DNA of 64,000 bases, from the NCBI RefSeq assembly GCF_030269645.1, contig NZ_BSTR01000042.1, positions 1 to 64,000 of the forward strand. Direction: 5' to 3'. Below, piece by piece: positions 8,728 to 19,960 of the stretch (position 1 is the stretch's first letter; each line of letters starts with the position of its first letter). The notes under the pieces are model-generated. The model was not told the DNA's origin, did no database searches, and saw only the letters and a program-made list of their open reading frames with translations. A program made the position numbers and the translations under genes. The stretch comes from Actinokineospora sp. NBRC 105648. GTDB lineage: Bacteria > Actinomycetota > Actinomycetes > Mycobacteriales > Pseudonocardiaceae.

Positions 8728-8740
8728 GCCGGGAGCGGCA

Positions 8741-10378
8741 ATGAGCAGCGAGCAGATCATGGTGGCGGGCCGCTACCGGCTCGGCGCGCGCATCGGCAGC
8801 GGGGCCATGGGCGTGGTCTGGCAGGCGCGCGACGAGCGGCTGCACCGCACCGTGGCCGTCAAGCAGTTGCTGTCGCAGCCCGGGCTCTCGGCCGACCAGG
8901 CCGAGGAGGCCCGGCAGCGGGCGATGCGCGAGGGCCGGATCGCCGCGCGGCTGGCGCACCCGAACGCGATCACCGTCTACGACGTGGCCGAGCACGACAA
9001 CGAGCCCTGGCTGATCATGGAGTACCTGCCGTCGAAGAGCCTGGCGACGGTGCTCAACGAGCGGGAGACGCTGCCGCCGGTGGAGGCGGCCCGGATCGGC
9101 ACCCAGATCGCCGCCGCGCTGGTCGCCGCGCACGCGGCGGGCATCGTGCACCGCGACGTCAAGCCCGCCAACGTGCTGCTCGGCGAGGACGGCACGGTCA
9201 AGATCACCGACTTCGGCATCTCCCGGGCCACCGGCGACATCACCGTGACCGCCACCGGGATGCTCGCGGGCACGCCCGCGTACCTGGCGCCGGAGGTGGC
9301 CAAGGGCGAGCAGCCGACCGCCGCGGCGGACGTGTTCTCGCTGGGGTCGACGCTGTACACGGCGGTGGAGGGACACTCCCCGTTCGGGTTGAGCGAGAAC
9401 ACCCTCGCGCTGCTTTACGCGGTTGCCGCGGGCAAGGTCGTCCCGCCGCGGCAGGCCGGGCCGCTGACCGCGCTGCTCATGCAGCTGCTGCGGGCCGACC
9501 CGCTGGAGCGCCCGACGATGACCGCGGCCAAGGACGCGCTGGCCGCGGTGGCGGCGGGCAGGCCGCTGCCGTCGATGAGCGACCAGCGCACGGTGCCCTC
9601 GTCCAAGCCGCCGGTGCGCCCGTCCGGCCCGCTACCGCTGGGCACCCGGCTGGACATGAACCCGTTCACCGAGCCGGTGCCGTCCGGGCCGGTCCCGCTG
9701 CGGCAGCAGCCGCCGATGGGGCCGCCGTCGGGTGCCATGCGAGCCGCGTCGGCGCCGCGCACGCCCCCCGGTGGGATGCGGCCGCCACGGCAGCAGCCGC
9801 CGCCACCGGAGAAGAAGAAGCACGACGCGCGGTCGGTGCTGCTGACGGTGCTGGCCATCGTCGCCGCGGCGCTGGTGGGCGTCCTGGTCGCGAGCCTGAT
9901 GTCGAGCAACAACTCGCCGCAGGCCGGTGGTTCCACGCTGACGAGCACGACGGCACCCGCGCCGACCACCACGCCGAAGGTGACGACGACCCCGAAGAAG
10001 ACCACCACCACGACCACGACAACCGAAGAAACGACCACTACGACGACCACGCCCGCCGGGCCGACCCCGGCGCAGTTCGAGGCCGCGCTGCGCGACTACT
10101 ACGGACTGCTGCCCGGCAACCCGCAGGCCGCCTGGGCGATGCTGACCGACAAGGCGCAGGTCAAGTCGCGCGGCTACGACAGCTTCGCGAAGTTCTACGA
10201 CGACCAGGCCGCCGTGCAGCTGGTGTCCGCGCGCGCCGAGGGCAACCGGGTGGCCGCGGAGATCAAGTTCACCAACAAGAAGGGCAAGACCTCCGTCGAG
10301 CCCTACTCCTTCGCGCTGGTCGAGCAGGACGGCAAGATCAAGATCGACAACTACGAGCAGGGCCGCAACGGCGGCTGA
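8741..10378 (+). CDS. Receptor-type serine/threonine protein kinase with outer NTF2-like domain
   Basis: 545 aa. The kinase domain is close to the upstream kinase: IGSGAMGVVWQ, VAVKQLL, IVHRDVKPANVLL, ITDFGISRATG and GTPAYLAPE. Then come a long Pro-rich stretch, a transmembrane helix at about 365-387, a Thr-rich stalk, and from about residue 443 a folded domain (FEAALRDYYGLLPGNPQAA at its start, Lys-rich end) of the same kind as in the 5071 and 6253 genes. It follows the first kinase by 13 bp with GGGAG before the ATG, so co-transcription is likely. Two kinases next to two kinase-less proteins with a matching outer domain suggests joint sensing, which is inference. Confidence 0.93.
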   Translation: MSSEQIMVAGRYRLGARIGSGAMGVVWQARDERLHRTVAVKQLLSQPGLSADQAEEARQRAMREGRIAARLAHPNAITVYDVAEHDNEPWLIMEYLPSKSLATVLNERETLPPVEAARIGTQIAAALVAAHAAGIVHRDVKPANVLLGEDGTVKITDFGISRATGDITVTATGMLAGTPAYLAPEVAKGEQPTAAADVFSLGSTLYTAVEGHSPFGLSENTLALLYAVAAGKVVPPRQAGPLTALLMQLLRADPLERPTMTAAKDALAAVAAGRPLPSMSDQRTVPSSKPPVRPSGPLPLGTRLDMNPFTEPVPSGPVPLRQQPPMGPPSGAMRAASAPRTPPGGMRPPRQQPPPPEKKKHDARSVLLTVLAIVAAALVGVLVASLMSSNNSPQAGGSTLTSTTAPAPTTTPKVTTTPKKTTTTTTTTEETTTTTTTPAGPTPAQFEAALRDYYGLLPGNPQAAWAMLTDKAQVKSRGYDSFAKFYDDQAAVQLVSARAEGNRVAAEIKFTNKKGKTSVEPYSFALVEQDGKIKIDNYEQGRNGG

Positions 10379-10402
10379 CCCCGCAGGCGCGGTGGTTCGC
10401 GG

Positions 10403-10430
10403 GTGCGGCCCGCGCGATCAGCGGCCGCAC
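10403..10430. terminator. Possible terminator between convergent genes
   Basis: GTGCGGCC (10403-10410) pairs with GGCCGCAC (10423-10430) across a 12-nt loop, between the convergent kinase and LysR genes. There is no U-tract. Confidence 0.4.
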
Positions 10431-10482
10431 GGCTCCGACCGCACGGACGAGCGGCCCGTGCACCGGACTCGCTGGCCAGGGC

Positions 10483-11382
10483 CTAGGACCGGCTGCGGGC
10501 CGCGTCGCGCAGGGCGTCGAGCAGGTCGAGCAGGGCGGGCTGTTCCAGGGACGACTCGCGCACGGCCGCGTGGATCACGCGCACCGGCTCCGGGTGGCGC
10601 AGGCGGCGCACGACCACCCCGGGGTGCCGGTTGGCCAGGCCCATCAGCGGGATCAGGCTGATCCCCAGCCCGGCGGCCACGAAGCCCTGCGCGTTCGTAT
10701 AGTCCTCGCTCTCGACCACGATGTCGGGCGTGAACCCGGCGGCGCCGCAGGCGTCGTAGATGATCTGCTCGCACGGCCCGGACGGCCACTCGTTGCCCAC
10801 CCACGGCTCCTCGGCGAGCTCGGCCAGGTCGATCACCCGCTTCGCGGCCAGCCGGTGGCCGACCGGCAGGACCGCGCGGTACGGGTCGTCGAGCAGGTGG
10901 GTCATCTGGATCCCGCGCGGCACCGTCTGCCGGGGGTGCACCACGATCGCCAGGTCGGCGCGGCCCTGCTCGACCTCGGGCAGCGGGTCCTCCGGGTCGA
11001 ACAGCTTCAGGTCGAGCTGGACGCCGGGGTGCTCGCGGCGCAGCCGGGCCAGCGCGGGCGGGACCAGGGCGGCGCCCGCGGTGGCGAAGTAGCGGATGGC
11101 CAGCCGCCCGGTGCGACCCGCGCGCAGGTCGGCCAGCGCGGTCTCGGCCTCGGCGACGTAGCGGCTGATGATCGCGGCGTGCTCGGTGAGCAGCCGCCCG
11201 GCCGCGGTCGGCTGGACACCGCGGCCGACCCGCTCGAGCAGGGCGAGCCCGGCCTGCTTCTCCAGCGCGGCGACCTGCTGGCTGATCGCCGATGGGGTGT
11301 AGCCGAGGTTGGTCGCGGCGGCGGTGACCGACCCGCTGGTGACCACCGCGCGCAGGACCTGCATCCGTCGTACGTCAAGCAT
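10483..11382 (-). CDS. LysR-family transcriptional regulator
   Basis: 299 aa. The N-terminal winged helix is typical: MLDVRRMQVLRAVVTSGSVT, then AATNLGYTPSAISQQVAALE as the recognition region, then a periplasmic-binding-like effector domain. The open frame extends 59 codons further upstream, but that part overlaps the promoter of the divergent transporter and lacks family similarity; ATG 11382 gives the standard LysR start. Divergence from the EamA transporter suggests it controls that gene. Confidence 0.9.
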   Translation of the reverse strand: MLDVRRMQVLRAVVTSGSVTAAATNLGYTPSAISQQVAALEKQAGLALLERVGRGVQPTAAGRLLTEHAAIISRYVAEAETALADLRAGRTGRLAIRYFATAGAALVPPALARLRREHPGVQLDLKLFDPEDPLPEVEQGRADLAIVVHPRQTVPRGIQMTHLLDDPYRAVLPVGHRLAAKRVIDLAELAEEPWVGNEWPSGPCEQIIYDACGAAGFTPDIVVESEDYTNAQGFVAAGLGISLIPLMGLANRHPGVVVRRLRHPEPVRVIHAAVRESSLEQPALLDLLDALRDAARSRS

Positions 11383-11387
11383 GTAGC

Positions 11388-11437
11388 AGAGCTTAACGGT
11401 TGGTCTACGACATTTCACTTGTGCTGTTGATAGCTCT
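11388..11437. promoter_or_regulatory. Divergent promoter region with inverted repeat, possible LysR operator
   Basis: The 97-bp gap between the LysR and EamA starts is AT-richer than its surroundings. It contains AGAGCT (11388-11393) and AGCTCT (11432-11437) as the ends of an imperfect inverted repeat. Position is the main argument. Confidence 0.35.
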
Positions 11438-11479
11438 GAGTCATCGTTTCGGAGGGGACGACCCGACAGGAGGACAACG

Positions 11480-12412
11480 GTGCTCAGCGGCGGCAAGGGA
11501 ACCCTGGTCAGGATGGGCGTGCTGGCCCTGCTCTGGGGGTCGAGCTTCCTGTGGATCAAGCTCGCGCTGCACGGGCTGAACCCGGTGCAGATCAGCTTCG
11601 TCCGCTGCGCGCTCGGCGCCGTGGTGGTCCTCGTGCTCTGCTACTCGGCCCGCAGCAGGCTGCCGCGCGACCGCAAGGTGTGGGCGCACCTGCTCTTCGC
11701 CGCCTTCTTCGGCAACGCGCTGCCGTTCGTGCTGTTCGGGGTGGGTGAGCGCACGGTGGACTCGGGGGTCGCCGGGGTGCTCAACGCCACCACGCCGCTG
11801 TGGGCGCTGCTCATCGGCCTGGCCATCGGCACCGAACGCGGCCTGCGCCCGGTCCGGCTCGGCGGCCTGCTGCTCGGGTTCGGCGGCACGCTGCTGATCT
11901 TCGCGCCGTGGCAGCAGGCGGGGCTGGCGAGCTGGGGGGCGCTGGCGATCCTGGCCGCCGCCGCGAGCTACGCGGTCGCCTACGCCTACATCGGCCGCGT
12001 GCTGTCCGGCCGGGGGACGACGCCGATCGCCCTGTCCGCGGCGCAGCTGGTCACCGCGACCGGCCTGAGCGCGCTCGCGCTGCCGGTCGGCGGCACGGGG
12101 TCGGTGCACCTGAGCGTGACGGTGATCGTGGCGGTCAGCATCCTGGGGGTGTTCGGGACCGGCTTCGCCTTCGCCATCAACTACCGGCTGATCGCCGACG
12201 AGGGCGCGACCAACGCGACCACCGTGGGCTACCTGCTGCCGGTCGTGTCGGTGCTGCTGGGGGCGGCGTTCCTGAACGAGGGGCTGAACGTCCGGGTGAT
12301 CGCGGGGATGCTCGTGGTGCTGGTCGGGGTCGGGATGACCCGGTGGCAGCGGAAGGCGCCGTCGCCGGTGCTGGCGGAGGACCCGACGGCCGTGCTCGCC
12401 AAGGCACCGTGA
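11480..12412 (+). CDS. EamA/DMT-superfamily transporter
   Basis: 310 aa with about ten hydrophobic helices in two repeated EamA halves; ALLWGSSFLWIKLAL at residues 14-28 is the typical first-helix motif. Such proteins export metabolites or amino acids; the substrate cannot be told. The GTG start at 11480 has AGGAGG upstream. The divergent LysR regulator makes substrate-inducible export plausible. Confidence 0.9.
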   Translation: MLSGGKGTLVRMGVLALLWGSSFLWIKLALHGLNPVQISFVRCALGAVVVLVLCYSARSRLPRDRKVWAHLLFAAFFGNALPFVLFGVGERTVDSGVAGVLNATTPLWALLIGLAIGTERGLRPVRLGGLLLGFGGTLLIFAPWQQAGLASWGALAILAAAASYAVAYAYIGRVLSGRGTTPIALSAAQLVTATGLSALALPVGGTGSVHLSVTVIVAVSILGVFGTGFAFAINYRLIADEGATNATTVGYLLPVVSVLLGAAFLNEGLNVRVIAGMLVVLVGVGMTRWQRKAPSPVLAEDPTAVLAKAP

Positions 12413-12534
12413 GCGGCCACCGAGAAGGCGGCTGAGCAGCGGTGGTCACGACACCCGGGTGAACCGGGTCGGCCGCCGGGCCCAACCGTGGTCTGATCTC
12501 CCGAGCATGATCAACTCGGCGGGGGGAGACGACG

Positions 12535-12972
12535 ATGGGCTACGCGGACAAGGGCTATGAGTGGTACGAGTCCTCGGAGGACACCGACCAGCACACCCTC
12601 GACGACGCCGCGCTCCGGCGGACCGGTGAGGGTGGCGCGCTGTACCTCTACGAGCACGAGTTCGGCAACCGGCTCAAGCGGGGAGCGGTGCTGCGGACCC
12701 GGGTCGACCTGGAGAACCTGGGCGCGCTGGGGAGCAACTGGAGCGACCGGGTGTCCTCGGTCTACAACCACTCCGCGCACCGGGTGAAGCTGTTCGAGGA
12801 CGCGGACTTCGAGGGTGCCTCGTTCGTCCTGGAGCCCGGCGCGTCGCACTCGTTCCTGGCCAACCGGATCGAGAAGTCCGGGACGCTGTCCACCGGGCTG
12901 ACCAAGATCATGCCGGTGGACCTCGCCGTGGACTGGAACGACCGGATCACGTCCGTGCTCTTCGTCGCCTGA
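12535..12972 (+). CDS. Beta/gamma-crystallin-like protein without signal peptide
   Basis: 145 aa. The C-terminal half shows a crystallin Greek-key pattern: HRVKLFEDADFEGASFVLEP followed by a Ca-binding-type NDRITS. An equivalent SDRVSS lies about 60 residues earlier, fitting the (N/D)(N/D)xx(S/T)S signature of microbial beta/gamma-crystallins. There is no signal peptide, so it should be cytoplasmic, unlike the secreted Streptomyces inhibitor members. A G-rich Shine-Dalgarno lies 7-12 nt before ATG 12535. Its role is unknown. Confidence 0.65.
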   Translation: MGYADKGYEWYESSEDTDQHTLDDAALRRTGEGGALYLYEHEFGNRLKRGAVLRTRVDLENLGALGSNWSDRVSSVYNHSAHRVKLFEDADFEGASFVLEPGASHSFLANRIEKSGTLSTGLTKIMPVDLAVDWNDRITSVLFVA

Positions 12973-12979
12973 CCGGTCG

Positions 12980-13005
12980 GACCGGCCGATCAGACCGGCC
13001 GATCA
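12980..13005. repeat. 13-bp tandem duplication at the end of the response regulator gene
   Basis: GACCGGCCGATCA occurs twice head to tail (12980-12992, 12993-13005). The second copy contains the response-regulator stop codon (TCA on the plus strand). Confidence 0.8.
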
Positions 13006-13683
13006 GACCAGGCGGCGGTCGGAGGCCCAGCGGGAGAGCTCGTAGCGGTTGGACAGCTGGGTCTTGCGCAGCACGCTCGACACGTGCGTCTCCACCGTCT
13101 TCACCGAGATGAACAGCTCCGAGGCGATCTCCTTGTACGCGTACCCCCGCGCGAGCAGCCGCAGGACGTCGCGCTCACGCGGGGTGAGCAGGTCGAGCTC
13201 GGGGTCGCTGATCGGCGCCGCGCCCGGGCGGTCGGCGAAGGCGTCGAGCACGAACCCGGCGAGCCGCGGGGAGAACACCGCGTCGCCCTCGGCGACGCGC
13301 AGCACCGCGGTGACCAGTTCCTGGCTGGAGATCGTCTTGGTGACGTACCCCCGCGCACCCGCGCGGATCACCGCGATGACGTCCTCGGCCGCGTCGGAGA
13401 CCGACAGGGCCAGGAACACCACCTCGGGGAACGCCTTGCGGGCCTGCCGGAGCACCTCCGCGCCGCCGCCGTCGGGCATGTGGACGTCGAGCAGGACCAC
13501 GTCGGGGCGCAGGTGGCCGATGCCTGCGACCGCCTCCCCGACGGTGCCCGCCTCCCCCACGACCGTGATGTCGTCGGTGAGGGTGTCGAGCTCGGCGCGC
13601 ACGCCCGCGCGGAACATGCTGTGGTCGTCGACCAGGTAGACCCGGACCGGGCGCCTGGGCTGGTTCTCCGGCTGCTCACTCAT
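13003..13683 (-). CDS. NarL/LuxR-type response regulator
   Basis: 226 aa. The receiver domain has VYLVDDHSMFRAG (acidic pair), the phospho-acceptor Asp in VVLLDVHMPD and the conserved Lys in GYVTKTI. The C-terminal LuxR helix-turn-helix is LTPRERDVLRLLARGYAYKEIASEL with VKTVETHVSSVL. Its ATG overlaps the stop of the sensor kinase by 4 bp (ATGA), so the two are translated together. With the PspC-type kinase this resembles envelope-stress systems such as Streptomyces MacRS. Confidence 0.93.
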   Translation of the reverse strand: MSEQPENQPRRPVRVYLVDDHSMFRAGVRAELDTLTDDITVVGEAGTVGEAVAGIGHLRPDVVLLDVHMPDGGGAEVLRQARKAFPEVVFLALSVSDAAEDVIAVIRAGARGYVTKTISSQELVTAVLRVAEGDAVFSPRLAGFVLDAFADRPGAAPISDPELDLLTPRERDVLRLLARGYAYKEIASELFISVKTVETHVSSVLRKTQLSNRYELSRWASDRRLV

Positions 13684-14960
13684 GTGGTCACTTTCGCACG
13701 CGGCATGTGCAGCTGTACCTCGGTCCCGTCACCCGGTGCGGTGCGCAGCGTGATCTCGCCGCCGTTGCGCTCCATCCGGCCGCGGATCGAGTCGGCGAGG
13801 CCGTGCCGGTCGGCCGGGACGCCGTCGGGGTCGAAGCCCTTGCCGCGGTCGCGCACGAACACGGTGACCTTCTCGGCCTCGACCTCGGCGTAGACCGAGA
13901 CCTCGGCGACCCCGGCGTGCTTGGCCGCGTTGACCATCGCCTCGCGGGCGGCCATCACCACGGCCATCAGCCGCTCGTCGAGTTCGCACTCGCCGACCAC
14001 CACGTGCTGGACCTTGATCGCGAAGGTGTCCTCCACCTCGCCGGAGGCACGGGCCACGGCCTCGGAGAGCAGGCCGGTCGGCGAGCCGTCGGGCAGCGAG
14101 CGGCCGTAGCCGGTGGGGCCGTAGAGCCAGCTGCGCAGCTGCCGCTCCTGGCCGCGGGCCAGGCGCAGCACCTCGCGCGGGGCCTCGGCCTGCTTCTGGA
14201 TGAGCGCGAGGGTCTGCAGGACCGAGTCGTGCAGGTGCGCGGCGATCTCCGCGCGCTCCTCGGTGCGGATCCGCGCCCGGCGCTCCTCGCCCAGGTCGCG
14301 GACCAGGCGCAGCCACCACGGCACGGTCAGCACGGCCACCCCGACCAGCGCGGCGACCACCGCGAGCAGCGCGAACTGCACCGAGTCGAGGCCGACGCTG
14401 CCGATCAGGAAGATCGTGATGCCGGTGGCCACCAGCGCCGCGCCGCTGAGCACCCGGACGAGCGCGGAGCGGCCCCCACCACCCATGACCGCGCCCTTGA
14501 CCCGCTTGCGCTGGGACTGGTCGGCTTCCCGCCAGACCAGGACCGCGCCGACCAGGGTGAGCGCGATCGCGCCCGCGGCCCAGCCGTTGACCAGGCCGGA
14601 CAGCGTGCCCGCGCCGATGGTCAGGCCCACGCCCAGGGCGATCAGGCCGAACGCCTGCTGCCGCTCGCGGGTGGAGACGTTGGACGGGTTCTCCTCGGCG
14701 GGCGCCTGCGGCACGAAGATCCACAGCAGCCCGTAGCCGACCACCCCGGCGCCGCTGAGCGCGGCGAGCAGGGCGAAGGCGATCCGGACGTAGAGCACCT
14801 GGACGCCCAGGTGGTCGGCGAGACCACCGGCGACGCCCGCGACGGTCCGGCCCGACCGGCGGCGGGTCACCCCACCCTGGCCGGGCACCGCCACCGTGCC
14901 ACCGGACGTCCGCTCGATCCCCGCCTCCACCGGCCCGTGCTCCTGGAGTGCTGCTTCCAC
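13680..14960 (-). CDS. Sensor histidine kinase with N-terminal PspC domain
   Basis: About 426 aa. A PspC domain (RRRSGRTVAGVAGGLADHLG and the following helix) is followed by several membrane helices, then a HisKA_3 segment with the phospho-acceptor His in AAHLHDSVLQ and an HATPase domain (NAAKHAG, RDRGKGFDPDGV, HGLADSIRGRM). The GTG at 14960 is my choice because longer frames run into the divergent gene; an internal GTG near residue 23 is also possible. It is divergent from another PspC protein, so the locus likely senses cell-envelope damage. Confidence 0.88.
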   Translation of the reverse strand: MEAALQEHGPVEAGIERTSGGTVAVPGQGGVTRRRSGRTVAGVAGGLADHLGVQVLYVRIAFALLAALSGAGVVGYGLLWIFVPQAPAEENPSNVSTRERQQAFGLIALGVGLTIGAGTLSGLVNGWAAGAIALTLVGAVLVWREADQSQRKRVKGAVMGGGGRSALVRVLSGAALVATGITIFLIGSVGLDSVQFALLAVVAALVGVAVLTVPWWLRLVRDLGEERRARIRTEERAEIAAHLHDSVLQTLALIQKQAEAPREVLRLARGQERQLRSWLYGPTGYGRSLPDGSPTGLLSEAVARASGEVEDTFAIKVQHVVVGECELDERLMAVVMAAREAMVNAAKHAGVAEVSVYAEVEAEKVTVFVRDRGKGFDPDGVPADRHGLADSIRGRMERNGGEITLRTAPGDGTEVQLHMPRAKVTT

Positions 14961-15072
14961 ACCAGAATGCTCACACGGCGCGGTCGGCGCCACATCGGGG
15001 ATGGACCCTGAGCGCAAAGTCAGGGTCGTTCCCGGATGCACGGGGACCGGGTCGGGAGCGATCGTTGTAGTC

Positions 15073-16377
15073 GTGAGTGGCACATCGAACCAGGCGCACG
15101 GCGCCAAGGGCGTGGAGGACACGCTCAAGGACTTCTGGGCGACCCGCCCCCGGCGGCCCCGCCAGGGCCGCAAGGTGGCGGGCGTCGCGGCCGCCATCGG
15201 CAACCGCTACGGCATCGACCCGGTCATCGCCCGGGTCGGGTTCGTGGTGGCCACCTTCTACGGTGGTGCCGGTGTCGTGTTCTACCTGCTGGGCTGGCTG
15301 TTCTTCGCCGAGGTCGACGACGAGGTCTCCCCCGTCGAGTCGGTGCTCGGCAAGGGCCGCAGCTCCAGCTCCACCGCGTTCACCATCGCGCTGGGCATCG
15401 GCGTGGTCGTCGCGTTCAGCGCCTTCCTCGACCACGACTTCAGCGGGTGGCTGGGGGTGGCCGTCGCGGCGGGTCTCGTCTACCTGCTGCACCGCACACG
15501 GGGACACCTCGGCACACCAGGCACACCCGTGGCGGCCGAGCAGCCGACCACGGCGATGCCGCCCACCACCGGGATGCCCACGGGCATGCCGACCGGGGCG
15601 CCCACGATGACGATGCCGACGGCGAGCGCGCCCACGCAGGCCGCGCCCACCGAGAGCCACGTCTACCCCACCGAGCCCCCCGCGTGGGACCCGCTGGGCG
15701 CGGCGCCGTTCGCCTGGGACCTGCCGGAGCCGAGTTCGACCCCGGAGCCCGAGCCGCCCGCCCCGCGCAAGCGGTCCAAGGTCGGCGCGATCACGCTGGC
15801 GGCGGCGTTCCTGTTCGTGGGCGCAGCGGTGATCGTCGAGCCGTACGGCGGCGCGTGGGTCTCGGTGCGCCACATCCTGGGTGTGGTGCTGGGCATCCTG
15901 GGCGCGGGCATGGTCGTCGGGTCGTTCTTCCGCGGCGGCCGCGGCCTGATCGGGCTGGCGATGCCGGTCGCGGCGCTGGGCATCGCGCTGACCGCGCTGT
16001 GGCCCAACGGCTTCTCCCCCGACGGGGTCGGCGACCTCACGGTCCGGCCGCTGACCATCGACCAGGTCAACGACACCTACGACCGCGACATCGGGTCGAT
16101 CGAGGTCGACCTGACCGGGCTGCCCGCGACCGGCGAGCTGCACACCAGGGCCGAGGTCGGCGTGGGTGACGTGACGGTGATCGTGCCGCGCGACGCCGAT
16201 GTCGAGGTGTACTGCTCGGTCGGGGTCGGCGACGTCGACTGCCTGGGCGAGCAGCAGGGCGGCGCGAGCCCCGAGCTGAGCAAGACCGACCTCGGCGCCG
16301 ACGGCGAGGGCGGACTCCAGATCAAGGTCGACGCCGAGGTGCACGGCCCCGGATCAGTGAAGGTGCGACGTGGCTGA
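15073..16377 (+). CDS. PspC-domain membrane protein with LiaF-like C-terminus
   Basis: 434 aa from GTG 15073. A PspC domain lies at about 30-85 (RQGRKVAGVAAAIGNRYGID, then helices), then two more helices, a Met/Pro/Thr-rich linker with MPTGMPTG repeats, a second membrane block at about 240-320 and a soluble beta-rich end. The end (VGVGDVTVIVPRDADVEV, VGVGDVDCLG) matches the LiaF/YvqF cell-wall-stress domain. In Bacillus, LiaF restrains the LiaRS two-component system; the divergent PspC kinase and regulator suggest an equivalent role here, by inference. Confidence 0.85.
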   Translation: MSGTSNQAHGAKGVEDTLKDFWATRPRRPRQGRKVAGVAAAIGNRYGIDPVIARVGFVVATFYGGAGVVFYLLGWLFFAEVDDEVSPVESVLGKGRSSSSTAFTIALGIGVVVAFSAFLDHDFSGWLGVAVAAGLVYLLHRTRGHLGTPGTPVAAEQPTTAMPPTTGMPTGMPTGAPTMTMPTASAPTQAAPTESHVYPTEPPAWDPLGAAPFAWDLPEPSSTPEPEPPAPRKRSKVGAITLAAAFLFVGAAVIVEPYGGAWVSVRHILGVVLGILGAGMVVGSFFRGGRGLIGLAMPVAALGIALTALWPNGFSPDGVGDLTVRPLTIDQVNDTYDRDIGSIEVDLTGLPATGELHTRAEVGVGDVTVIVPRDADVEVYCSVGVGDVDCLGEQQGGASPELSKTDLGADGEGGLQIKVDAEVHGPGSVKVRRG

Positions 16378-16579
16378 CGAGACCAGGGTGACGCGCAGGC
16401 GGCCCGACTTCCTGACCATGTTCTTCGGGGTGATCACCCTGTTCGCCTCGGCCTACGTGCTGACCGACGGCCGGATCTGGGTGCCGACGATCGACCCCCG
16501 CTGGCTGCTGGCCGGTGGCGCGGTGCTGGTGGGGCTGCTCCTGCTGGGGGCGTCGCTGCGCAAGGGCAAGCGCGGGTAG
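16370..16579 (+). CDS. Small two-helix membrane protein
   Basis: 69 aa, GTG start overlapping the end of the PspC gene by 8 bp, so translation is coupled. Two hydrophobic helices (about 15-31 and 44-62) are followed by a basic tail RKGKRG. There is no recognisable domain. Probably an accessory of the PspC/LiaF-like protein; followed directly by a strong terminator. Confidence 0.75.
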   Translation: MADETRVTRRRPDFLTMFFGVITLFASAYVLTDGRIWVPTIDPRWLLAGGAVLVGLLLLGASLRKGKRG

Positions 16580-16602
16580 GCCCCGCTCGCCGCTCACCAA
16601 CC

Positions 16603-16636
16603 GAACGGCCCGGTCACCTCGGTGACCGGGCCGTTC
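16603..16636. terminator. Strong hairpin terminator
   Basis: Arms 16603-16618 and 16621-16636 are perfectly complementary over 16 bp, 24 bp after the small membrane gene and in front of the convergent guaA end. Confidence 0.85.
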
Positions 16637-16644
16637 GCGCGCCG

Positions 16645-18233
<1,589 letters not shown>

Positions 18234-18312
18234 CTTGGCCTCAACCTTCGGGTAGCAGCCGGGAGCGCGAGAACGGGAACTCGGTCTCGGCACGCAGCGA
18301 ACAGCACTGGGT

Positions 18313-18438
18313 GCCGACCGGTCCCTCCCTGGGTTTCTCTCCCGGAGGTGCCCACCCGCCCACGGGGCGCGGGCTTCCGTGACGCTCGAACCAGACCCGC
18401 GGGAAGCGGCGGAACCCTAGTCACCAACTTCGGTCAGC
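18313..18438 (-). promoter_or_regulatory. Candidate ykkC-family riboswitch in the guaA leader
   Basis: Read on the minus strand, the 126-nt element opens with P1 GCTGACCG (18438-18431) pairing with CGGTCGGC (18320-18313). It contains CTAGGGTTCCG, a hairpin CCGC/GCGG, then GGTCTGGTTCGAGCG and TCACGG, a GC-rich hairpin, and GGG-AGAGAAA-CCC (18343-18331). Order and conserved words match ykkC subtype-2 aptamers (PRPP/ppGpp type) as I remember them. Downstream GTGCC-GA-GACCG can pair with CGGTC-GGCAC, which contains the P1 3' strand, giving a mutually exclusive expression platform. PRPP is a sensible ligand for a purine gene, but the ligand is inference. Confidence 0.55.
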
Positions 18439-18502
18439 CACGACCATCCTATCCTGCGCTCCTGAGCAAGCCTTCCGCCCGGTCCCGGCCTACGGTTGGG
18501 GC

Positions 18503-19960
<1,458 letters not shown>

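Noticed and set aside
11383..11559. N-terminal extension of the LysR regulator
   Set aside because: Fifty-nine extra codons would overlap the divergent transporter promoter and start; MLDVRRMQVLRA is the family start.
18234..18438. guaA leader as a ydaO (c-di-AMP) or SAM riboswitch
   Set aside because: The conserved words of those classes are missing; the ykkC pattern fits better.
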